A stretch of 38,853 nucleotides of DNA from Chromatiales bacterium. GTDB taxonomy: Bacteria; Pseudomonadota; Gammaproteobacteria; Steroidobacterales; Woeseiaceae. Below are positions 18,734 through 25,224 of the stretch, piece after piece (position 1 is the first letter of the stretch; each line of letters starts with the position of its first letter). The stretch covers positions 1 through 38,853 of the forward strand of contig JAIBDF010000014.1 of assembly GCA_024679535.1 (NCBI GenBank). The letters run 5' to 3'. The translations under genes and the position numbers were made by a program. Under the pieces are notes generated by a model that was given only the letters and a program-made list of their open reading frames with translations, was not told the origin of the DNA and made no database searches.

Positions 18734-18748
18734 TGAGAATCGTTCTCA
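18734..18748. promoter_or_regulatory. Fur-box-like inverted repeat upstream of HiPIP gene
   Basis: TGAGAATCGTTCTCA is a 7-1-7 inverted repeat with one mismatched pair and fits the Fur consensus TGATAATnATTATCA at 12 of 14 arm positions allowing the common T-to-G and A-to-C changes. It is preceded by AA, as in many proteobacterial Fur sites. It lies 105 bp before the TTG start of the HiPIP gene. No clear -35/-10 pair could be assigned around it, so its control of that gene is inference. Confidence 0.5.
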
Positions 18749-18852
18749 AAATGGGCGGGAAGCAGCTGAGTATGTCGTTATGCGGGCGTTCAGGAAACTT
18801 AGGTAAGATGCGCGCCTCGAACAACAGATTGAACAGCACCAAGGAGACTCCG

Positions 18853-19176
18853 TTGAGCAAAATCGCACGTCGCAAATTCCTCCAGCTTTCAGCCGTCGCG
18901 GCTGCCGGCTATTTCGTACAACCTGCTCGTGAAGCGCGCGCGGACGATCTGCCGCAGCTTGCGACAGATGATCCGATGGCCGTGGCCATGAAATACACGC
19001 ATGATGCGTCGACAGTGGATGCGGCTTCACGCGCAAACCCCGCTGCTGACCAGAATTGCGCCAACTGTGCCCTCGTACAGGGTAATGACGGCGAAACATG
19101 GCGTCCTTGCCAGATCTTCCCGGGCAAAGCCGTTAACGCCAAGGGTTGGTGTTCGGTATGGGCACCCAAGGCCTGA
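18853..19176 (+). CDS. high-potential iron-sulfur protein (HiPIP), Tat-exported
   Basis: Small periplasmic electron carrier with one [4Fe-4S]3+/2+ cluster; in purple bacteria and aerobic relatives it shuttles electrons from the bc1 complex to a reaction centre or terminal oxidase. I set the start at TTG 18853 because AAGGAGA sits at an ideal distance and because it begins exactly at a twin-arginine signal (SKIARRKFLQLSAVAAAG), ending near AREARA at residue 30. The longer frame from ATG 18733 would bury that signal. Four cluster cysteines are present: C69, C72, C86 and C100 (C-x2-C-x13-C-x13-C), as is the aromatic-rich end WCSVW. 107 aa precursor, about 77 aa mature. Folding before export explains the Tat route. 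No photosynthesis genes are in the window. Confidence 0.93.
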   Translation: MSKIARRKFLQLSAVAAAGYFVQPAREARADDLPQLATDDPMAVAMKYTHDASTVDAASRANPAADQNCANCALVQGNDGETWRPCQIFPGKAVNAKGWCSVWAPKA

Positions 19177-19209
19177 TCTGAACGACACCATCGACACGCT
19201 CGATTCGAG

Positions 19210-19240
19210 AACGCCGGCGTCCAGCCGGCGTTTTCATTTG
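19210..19240 (+). terminator. intrinsic terminator after HiPIP gene
   Basis: AACGCCGGC (19210-19218) and GCCGGCGTT (19224-19232) form a perfect 9-bp GC-rich stem with a 5-nt loop, followed by TTCATTTG. It ends the HiPIP transcript 33 nt after the stop and insulates the aminotransferase gene. Confidence 0.8.
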
Positions 19241-19267
19241 TGCAGGTGTGCATTGTTTGTACAATGC
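19238..19267 (+). promoter_or_regulatory. aminotransferase promoter with operator-like inverted repeat
   Basis: TTGTGC (19238-19243) and TACAAT (19260-19265) with a 16-bp spacer make a credible sigma70 promoter. The -10 is embedded in the inverted repeat GCATTGT-TTGT-ACAATGC (19250-19267, perfect 7-bp arms, 4-nt centre), the layout expected for a repressor operator. It does not match the TyrR box consensus. The binding protein is unknown. Confidence 0.5.
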
Positions 19268-19311
19268 GCCGGTACAGGCTGAGCCTGTCCTGATCGAACT
19301 GGAGAACCGCG

Positions 19312-20493
19312 TTGTTTGAATTCCTGCAAGCCGCACCGGCCGATGCCATCCTCGGTCTTATTACCGAACACAAGAACGATCCACGACCCGAGAAGATCGA
19401 TCTTGGTGTCGGCGTTTTTCGTACTGCTGAAGGAGAGACGCCGGTTCTGGACGTCGTCAAACTGGCAGAACAGCGCCTTGTAGACACCCAGGAGAGCAAG
19501 GCGTACATCGGCACGGCCGGGGACCCGAATTTCAATGCCGCAATGCAGGACCTCATCTTCTCCGACTCGGTAGACCCCGATCGCATTGCGACGATCCAGG
19601 CGCCGGGTGGATCTGGCAGCTTGCGGGTCGCGGCCAGCCTGATCCTGCGGGCGCGCCCCGACGTGAAGGTCTTGGTCAGCGACCCAACCTGGGCAAATCA
19701 CATTCCGTTACTCGGTGGAGCGGGGGTAACGCTCGAAACCTATGCTTATTACGATACGGATAAGCATGTCATCCGGATCGACGCCATGCTCGACGCGCTC
19801 GGCAAGGCCGATGCTGGTGACGTGGTTCTGCTGCACGCCTGCTGCCACAACCCGTCAGGAATGGACCCGTCGGAGGAAGAGTGGAAAGCGATCGCGGACG
19901 TTGTTGTGGAGCGCAAGCTTGTGCCGTTTATCGACATCGCATACCAGGGTTTTGCGCGGAGCCTCGCAGACGATGCGTTCGCGGTTCGACATTTTGCCGG
20001 TCGCGTTCCCGAAATGATCGTCTCAGGTTCCTGTTCGAAGAATTTCGGCTTGTATCGCGACCGCGTGGGCAGTTTGTCGATGCTGGCTGCAGACAAGGCA
20101 TCGCGCGATATCGTCTTCAGCCAGCTCAATAGCATCGTACGCACTATCTATTCCGTGCCGCCTGATCATGGCGCCGTTGTTGTCAGCACAATTCTTAACG
20201 ACCCGGACCTCAGGGCCGCCTGGCGAGTCGAGCTGGCGGAAATGCGAGGCCGCCTGCGCGAAATGCGTGTACTGCTCAACGAGGCGCTTATTGGGAAAGC
20301 GCCGGGTCACGATTTCTCGCATCTCGTGCGTGCGACCGGCATGTTCTGCTTCCTGGGCATCTCCGAGGATCAGGTCAATCGCCTGAAGCGCGACTACGGG
20401 GTGTACATGGTGGGTTCCAGCCGCATTAATACGGCTGGCATCACCGCAAAGAACGTCAACTACCTCGCTGACGCGATTGCTGCCACGCTGTAA
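19312..20493 (+). CDS. aspartate/aromatic aminotransferase (class I, subfamily I-alpha)
   Basis: PLP-dependent transaminase of the AspC/TyrB type, swapping amino groups between aspartate or aromatic amino acids and 2-oxoglutarate. 393 aa from TTG 19312, which has GGAG upstream; a Met-initiating product MFEFLQAAPADAI is the family's normal start. Lys243 in SCSKNFGLYRDRVG is the Schiff-base lysine, with the following Arg contacting the PLP phosphate. Asn in CHNPSGMDP and the Asp-Ile-Ala-Tyr-Gln-Gly-Phe block are further cofactor contacts, and Arg in SSRINTAG binds the substrate alpha-carboxylate. AspC and TyrB are hard to tell apart by sequence, so no symbol is given. It has its own promoter and is monocistronic. 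Confidence 0.93.
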   Translation: MFEFLQAAPADAILGLITEHKNDPRPEKIDLGVGVFRTAEGETPVLDVVKLAEQRLVDTQESKAYIGTAGDPNFNAAMQDLIFSDSVDPDRIATIQAPGGSGSLRVAASLILRARPDVKVLVSDPTWANHIPLLGGAGVTLETYAYYDTDKHVIRIDAMLDALGKADAGDVVLLHACCHNPSGMDPSEEEWKAIADVVVERKLVPFIDIAYQGFARSLADDAFAVRHFAGRVPEMIVSGSCSKNFGLYRDRVGSLSMLAADKASRDIVFSQLNSIVRTIYSVPPDHGAVVVSTILNDPDLRAAWRVELAEMRGRLREMRVLLNEALIGKAPGHDFSHLVRATGMFCFLGISEDQVNRLKRDYGVYMVGSSRINTAGITAKNVNYLADAIAATL

Positions 20494-20585
20494 GGCGGAG
20501 CAGCAGCGCCAGCGCCACCCGTTCGTCGTCTGGCCGCAGTATGGCAAACAGGACCTGCCGGGTTCCTGGCGTCATTGACGCTGCA

Positions 20586-21053
20586 TCAATCCCAGATGAG
20601 TCGACTGGCCTGACCAATACCCATGCGCCGTGCGATGCCGGCGTTCAGCTCCAGCACATAGCTAACAGGCTCCCTCGACTGGTTCGAGTTCAGGGTGAGC
20701 GGAGTCGTGTTGCTGATGACGGATGACACGGAACCATCGCTGCGCGCAAAAATCATATCGAGAGGAATAAACGTATTCTTCATCCACATTGAGTGAAAGT
20801 CGTCAGCTTCGTAAACGAATAACATGCCCGTGGTATCGGGCATGCTGCGAACAAACATCAACCCGCGTCTCTGCTGCTCGGGGCTCTCGGCAAGGTAAAT
20901 GTCAAACCTCAAAGAGTCACCCGCGTCATTAATGATCTCGAGTTCCGCAAAATCAAAGCTGCCGTCCAGATCCGGCATCGTGCCCATTTTTACCGACGGT
21001 TGGGGGCTACAGGCCGCGAGTCCGAGGCTGAGCAGCGCGGCGATTATTCTCAT
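20586..21053 (-). CDS. DUF192-family lipoprotein
   Basis: 155 aa from the ATG at 21053, which overlaps the stop of the preceding leftward gene and follows GGAG; a GTG 12 nt earlier is also in frame. The N-terminus MRIIAALLSLGLAAC is a lipoprotein signal with lipobox LAAC. The remainder is a DUF192 domain: EIYLAE-type strand (FDIYLAESPEQQRRGLMF), MLFVYE, HSMWMKNTFIPLDMIF, and the closing VLELNAGIARRMGI. DUF192 proteins are small, single-domain and of unknown biochemical function; many are exported. It is transcribed with the lipoprotein gene upstream and converges on the aminotransferase gene. Confidence 0.87.
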   Translation of the reverse strand: MRIIAALLSLGLAACSPQPSVKMGTMPDLDGSFDFAELEIINDAGDSLRFDIYLAESPEQQRRGLMFVRSMPDTTGMLFVYEADDFHSMWMKNTFIPLDMIFARSDGSVSSVISNTTPLTLNSNQSREPVSYVLELNAGIARRMGIGQASRLIWD

Positions 21054-21640
21054 CTCGTACTCCACATGGCGATACCGCTGAATCTCAGCAATTGAACGTC
21101 GACGAAGCTGTCGCCATTGATCTCGCCCAAAGGCGACATGCAGGTCAGTCCGCCCAGAACATGGTAGGTATCCGAGCCTTCCTCAAGCGGCTCGTTGACA
21201 GCGATCTGAGTCCAGCAGGAATCCAGATTTGGAGCACTGAAAAATCGACCGCTACCTTCGACTGAGATAGTGACATTGCTGTCGAACTCATCGCCCGTCT
21301 CGCCGGGACCGAGTGCGGGCAGGGCGATAATGATGGCGAGCCGTTCTTCGCCGACCTCGCCCGAAAACCTCAGGCGCACACCGTTGGCATCCGGCCTTGG
21401 CATGCTTTCGCAGCGCAAGGCTTCGTCCGGCCAGTCCAGCCTGGCGACGATCGCGCCCGACAGGATGGCCTGCAGTACACCGGTTCCTGCACAGGTCGAT
21501 GCGGCCTGCTCAGGCTTGTCGGGCAGCGCCGCAGGTACAGCCTCGGCAGGCCCGTTCTCACAGGCAGCGAGCGGGCCAATGGTCAATAACACGGCCACCA
21601 CGAGCGCTCGGGAACCAGATTTTTTTTCAATCAAATGCAA
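21050..21640 (-). CDS. uncharacterised small lipoprotein
   Basis: No family recognised. Start is uncertain: an open frame runs back to 21781, but the best signal peptide begins at TTG 21640 (GGTGG about 10 nt upstream) or TTG 21634, giving about 195 aa. The signal has basic KKSGSR, a hydrophobic VVAVLLTIGP core and lipobox LAAC. A Pro/Ala/Glu-rich linker follows, then a compact domain with three or four cysteines (CAGTG, LRCESM, SCWTQ, LTCMS) that could form disulfides, and several beta-like strands (VRLRFSGEV, LAIIIALPAL, NVTISVEG). Its stop overlaps the DUF192 start, so the two are coupled. It lies divergent from moxR across about 140 bp. Confidence 0.68.
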   Translation of the reverse strand: MHLIEKKSGSRALVVAVLLTIGPLAACENGPAEAVPAALPDKPEQAASTCAGTGVLQAILSGAIVARLDWPDEALRCESMPRPDANGVRLRFSGEVGEERLAIIIALPALGPGETGDEFDSNVTISVEGSGRFFSAPNLDSCWTQIAVNEPLEEGSDTYHVLGGLTCMSPLGEINGDSFVDVQLLRFSGIAMWSTR

Positions 21641-21721
21641 TGTATTCGAGCCACCATTGTCGGAATTGGGGTTAATACTACTCAAACAGTGAAGATAATG
21701 ACCAAAAAAGCCCGCGACCGG

Positions 21722-21750
21722 TTGGCGCGCACAGGCATCATCACTAAAAT
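21722..21750 (+). promoter_or_regulatory. putative moxR-bat operon promoter
   Basis: TTGGCG (21722-21727), 17-bp spacer and TAAAAT (21745-21750) match sigma70 -35 and -10 elements. Transcription from about 21757 would give a 24-nt leader containing CTGGAG 8 nt before the moxR ATG. Confidence 0.6.
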
Positions 21751-21780
21751 GACACGCCGCTTTAATCTCTGGAGTAACCA

Positions 21781-22749
21781 ATGAGCGTCGCAGAAAAGTT
21801 CCAAAAACTAGAGGCTCATGCGAGCGGGCTGATCATCGGCCAGGCACACCTGATCAACCGCATGTTGATTGCGCTGCTGTGCGACGGCCACCTGCTGGTT
21901 GAAGGTGCCCCCGGTCTTGCCAAGACGCGCGCGATCAAGGTGCTTGCCGAGAGCATCGAGGGTGACTTCCACCGTTTGCAGTTCACGCCCGACTTGTTGC
22001 CGGCCGATCTGACCGGTACAGATATCTACCGTCCGCAGGAAGGCACATTCGAATTCCGCAAGGGACCGCTGTTTCATAACCTGATCCTCGCCGATGAGAT
22101 CAACCGAGCACCGGCCAAGGTGCAGTCCGCATTGCTTGAAGCCATGGAAGAACGCCAGATCTCGGTGGGTGCCAACAGCTACCCGCTCGAAGACCTGTTC
22201 ATGGTCATGGCAACGCAGAACCCGATCGAACAGGAGGGCACGTATCCGCTACCAGAAGCGCAGCTCGATCGCTTCCTGCTGCACGTCCAGGTGGGTTACC
22301 CCTCTGTCGAAGACGAACGCCGCATCCTGGTGCTGAACCGCGACGAGGCGAAAAAGGGCGAACGGGATGCCTTCCAGCCCCCGGAGCTCCTGTCTCTCGA
22401 CTCGATCATGCAGGCACGCCAGGACATTCTGAATCTGCACCTTGCGAAAGAACTTGAGGAATACATCGTCAACGTCGTTGTCGCGACCCGTAACCCGGGC
22501 GCTGTGGACAGCGCACTCGAGGGACAGGTTCTCTATGGCGCGAGTCCGCGCGCGAGCATGGGTATTGACCGTGCTGCGCGTGCGCATGCCTGGCTTTCCG
22601 GACGCGACTTTGTGGGCCCCGAAGACATTCAGGCGGTCGCGCCCGACGTCCTGCGGCATCGCCTCGTGCTGAGCTTCGAGGCAGAGGCAGATGGCGTCGA
22701 TGCCGAATCAGTGGTCAAGGGCGTCCTCGACGGAGTCGGGGTCCCCTAG
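21781..22749 (+). CDS. MoxR-family AAA+ ATPase
   Basis: Chaperone-like AAA+ ATPase, founding member of the operon. 322 aa. Walker A GAPGLAKT (42-49), Walker B LILADEINRAP with D105/E106, sensor-1 region MATQNPIEQEGTYPLPEAQLDR, and the C-terminal AAA lid with SPRASM near 258. MoxR proteins act with VWA-domain partners, often as metal-insertion or assembly chaperones; a DUF58 and two VWA proteins are encoded directly downstream. Strong CTGGAG ribosome site. The next gene starts 5 nt after its stop. Confidence 0.96.
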   Translation: MSVAEKFQKLEAHASGLIIGQAHLINRMLIALLCDGHLLVEGAPGLAKTRAIKVLAESIEGDFHRLQFTPDLLPADLTGTDIYRPQEGTFEFRKGPLFHNLILADEINRAPAKVQSALLEAMEERQISVGANSYPLEDLFMVMATQNPIEQEGTYPLPEAQLDRFLLHVQVGYPSVEDERRILVLNRDEAKKGERDAFQPPELLSLDSIMQARQDILNLHLAKELEEYIVNVVVATRNPGAVDSALEGQVLYGASPRASMGIDRAARAHAWLSGRDFVGPEDIQAVAPDVLRHRLVLSFEAEADGVDAESVVKGVLDGVGVP

Positions 22750-22754
22750 GAATC

Positions 22755-23696
22755 GTGGTGCGTCTAGATCATATCTACGAAGGAGCGTCGCCGGTCAGTG
22801 TCAGTCAGGCTGGCCTGATCCGGCTTGCCGGACCTGCGCGCGCGATCGCACTCAACGTCCTGCGTGTCAACTCGTTGCAGACAGGTGCCTATGTTTCCCG
22901 TTTTCGCGGCCGCGGCATGGAGTTTGACGAATCGCGGCCATACCAGCCCGGTGATGATCCGCGCAGTATCGACTGGCGCGTAACGGCGCGCAGCACAACG
23001 GCTTACACAAAGCTCTTTCGCGAGGAACGCGAGCGACCGGTCCTTATCGCGGTCGACCTGCGTTCGAGCATGCACTTTGCTACCCAGGGTTGCTTCAAGT
23101 CAGTGAACGCGAGTCGTGCGGCGGCGCTGTTGTCGTGGGCCGCGCATCATCGCGGTGATCGGCTGGGGGGTCTGATATTTGGTGATACCACACATCGCGA
23201 ACTCAAGCCGCGTCTTGGCCGGCGCGCCGCGCTGCGATTTGTGCACGAACTTGTCGAGCATCCGGACTGGGTCCGGGACGACTCGCAAGCCAGGAATGAG
23301 GACGCGCTGATACAGGCGATGTCGGCGCTGCGCCGTGTGGCACGGCCGGGCTCTCTCGTCGTCGTGATCAGCGACTTTGCCGGTTTTTCCCGGGCTGCCC
23401 AGTCGTACCTGTCAAGCGTAGCCCGGCATAACGAAGTGCTGGCTGTTTTTCTTAGTGACCCGCTGGAGCGTGAGCTGCCGCCACCGGGACGTTACCGCCT
23501 GGTATCGCCGGACGACGAACTGGCTATCGATACCTATGCGGCACCGGCGCGTCGCGACTATGAACACGCGTACGAAGAGCGGCTGGACGCGCTTGAGAAG
23601 TTCTGCCAGCGCTACGGTGTTCACCTGATGCCAATGTCGACAGATGACGATCCGGTGAGCGCGCTGCAGACGGCCCTGGGGCGCAGGACCCACTAG
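22755..23696 (+). CDS. DUF58-domain protein of the MoxR/Bat operon
   Basis: 313 aa with the DUF58 signature EFDESRPYQPGDDPRSIDWRV-type block near residues 55-75 followed by R-x-x-Y-K-L-F-R-E-E. The C-terminal two thirds is a degenerate VWA fold: VDLRSSMHF replaces the usual D-x-S-x-S MIDAS (D-R-S-S present), and VVVISDFAGF corresponds to a later MIDAS strand. DUF58 proteins are nearly always paired with MoxR and are thought to be its direct partner. GTG start, AGGA upstream. No transmembrane segment, so it is probably cytoplasmic. Confidence 0.93.
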   Translation: MVRLDHIYEGASPVSVSQAGLIRLAGPARAIALNVLRVNSLQTGAYVSRFRGRGMEFDESRPYQPGDDPRSIDWRVTARSTTAYTKLFREERERPVLIAVDLRSSMHFATQGCFKSVNASRAAALLSWAAHHRGDRLGGLIFGDTTHRELKPRLGRRAALRFVHELVEHPDWVRDDSQARNEDALIQAMSALRRVARPGSLVVVISDFAGFSRAAQSYLSSVARHNEVLAVFLSDPLERELPPPGRYRLVSPDDELAIDTYAAPARRDYEHAYEERLDALEKFCQRYGVHLMPMSTDDDPVSALQTALGRRTH

Positions 23697-23698
23697 CT

Positions 23699-24190
23699 AT
23701 GGACGAGAACACACTGCCATTGCGTGACCTTCACCTACCCGATGCGATCGGCTGGTGGCCGCTCGCGCCCGGATGGTGGGGCGTCATCGCGCTCCTTGTC
23801 CTTGTTCTGGGCTACACCCTCTGGCGGGCCTACCGGCGCTGGCGATTCAATGGCCCGCGCCGCTACGCGATGCGCGAACTGGCACGTTATGAATCCGAGT
23901 ACCTTGTGCATCGCGACCCGGTCACGCTCGGTAAGCAGCTCTCCGAACTGCTGCGCCGCGGCATGCTCGCCTACGCGCCGCGCGAGGAAGTCGCCGGACT
24001 TACAGGCAGCGAATGGCTGGCCTGGCTCGATCGAGGCATGCCGCTGCCTTACTTCCACACCGAAGGTGGCAAGAGCCTGATGAACCTGCCGTATCGCGAT
24101 CCGGAAGGCGATTTATCCGACATTGATGTCAGCGCGTTGCTCGCCGCCGTGCGCATGCGTCTGAGCGTGCCGCTCGGAGGGAATTCCTGA
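23699..24190 (+). CDS. DUF4381 membrane protein of the Bat operon
   Basis: 163 aa with one transmembrane segment (about 27-46) near the N-terminus, preceded by the family signature LRDLHLPDAIGWWPLAPGWW. The remaining soluble part is helical with conserved REEVAGLTGSEWLAWLD, matching DUF4381. It is a standard member of gammaproteobacterial MoxR-Bat operons; its biochemical role is not established. It starts 2 nt after the DUF58 stop and its TGA overlaps the ATG of the next gene. Confidence 0.9.
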   Translation: MDENTLPLRDLHLPDAIGWWPLAPGWWGVIALLVLVLGYTLWRAYRRWRFNGPRRYAMRELARYESEYLVHRDPVTLGKQLSELLRRGMLAYAPREEVAGLTGSEWLAWLDRGMPLPYFHTEGGKSLMNLPYRDPEGDLSDIDVSALLAAVRMRLSVPLGGNS

Positions 24191-25224
24191 TGTGGTCTCT
24201 CGCCTGGCCCTGGGCGCTGATCCTGCTACCGTTGCCGTTCCTCGTGCGCAAGCTGCTGCCCGAAGCGCGGGGCCTCTCGGAGGCGGGTCTGCGCGTGCCA
24301 AATCTGCGCGGCTTTGAAACGCTCAAGGATCGCTCGGATGCGGAGCAGTTTCTGAACTGGCGAGTCCTGGTTGCCGTCTTTGCATGGTGCCTGCTCGTGC
24401 TGGCTGCGGCACGCCCGGAACGGATTGGTGATGAACTCGATGTGCCCGTCGCCGGCCGCAACCTGATGCTGGCTGTCGACCTGTCGGGCAGTATGGACCA
24501 GAAAGACTTTGAGCTGGCAGGACGTCGCGTTGATCGGCTGACCGCTACCAAGGCCGTAGCGAGCGATTTCATAACGCGCCGTGAAGGCGATCGCATTGGC
24601 TTGATTCTGTTTGGTGAACGCGCCTATTTGCAGGTGCCGCTGACCCTGGATCGTGACACGGTGAAGGTCTTGCTGCTGGAGGCCGAGATCGGGCTTGCCG
24701 GCGAGAAAACGGCCATTGGTGACGCCATCACGCTGGCGGTACGGCGCGTGCACGAGCAACAAGAAGACGCGGGCGAACAGGTGCTCGTGCTGTTAACTGA
24801 TGGCGCGAACACCGCAGGCGAAGTGCAGCCGCTCAAGGCCGCCGAGCTGGCCCAGCAGGTGGGCCTGCGCGTCTATACCATCGGCATCGGGGCCGACTCT
24901 CTGAACGTGTCATCGCTGATCGGCGGGCGCCGCAATATCAACCCGTCTGCCGACCTCGACGAAGAGACGCTGACGCAGATTGCGCTGCTGACCGGCGGGC
25001 GCTATTTCCGCGCGACCGATACTGCCAGCCTGCAGGACATCTATTCGCTCGTCGACGAACTCGAGCCTGTCGAGGAGCCGGAGTCGGGCTTTCGACCGGT
25101 GAAGTCGTATTACTACTGGCCGCTGGGCATGGCGTTCGGGCTGGTGGGTCTCCTGGGCCTTGCGGGCCTGATGCAACGCGTCGTGCTGCGGCACCGGGCG
25201 GAGGTGCGGGCACATGCTGGCTGA
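24190..25224 (+). CDS. VWA-domain membrane protein, BatA-like
   Basis: 344 aa. Two N-terminal hydrophobic segments (about 5-22 and 58-76), a VWA domain (about 88-270) and a C-terminal transmembrane helix (about 308-330). The MIDAS is complete: D97-x-S99-x-S101 in VDLSGSMD, a threonine in the following loop, and LLTDGANTAGE. Such a MIDAS binds Mg2+ or Mn2+ and mediates protein contacts. It resembles Bacteroides BatA (aerotolerance) topology. Coupled to DUF4381 upstream and overlaps the next gene by 11 nt. Confidence 0.93.
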   Translation: MWSLAWPWALILLPLPFLVRKLLPEARGLSEAGLRVPNLRGFETLKDRSDAEQFLNWRVLVAVFAWCLLVLAAARPERIGDELDVPVAGRNLMLAVDLSGSMDQKDFELAGRRVDRLTATKAVASDFITRREGDRIGLILFGERAYLQVPLTLDRDTVKVLLLEAEIGLAGEKTAIGDAITLAVRRVHEQQEDAGEQVLVLLTDGANTAGEVQPLKAAELAQQVGLRVYTIGIGADSLNVSSLIGGRRNINPSADLDEETLTQIALLTGGRYFRATDTASLQDIYSLVDELEPVEEPESGFRPVKSYYYWPLGMAFGLVGLLGLAGLMQRVVLRHRAEVRAHAG

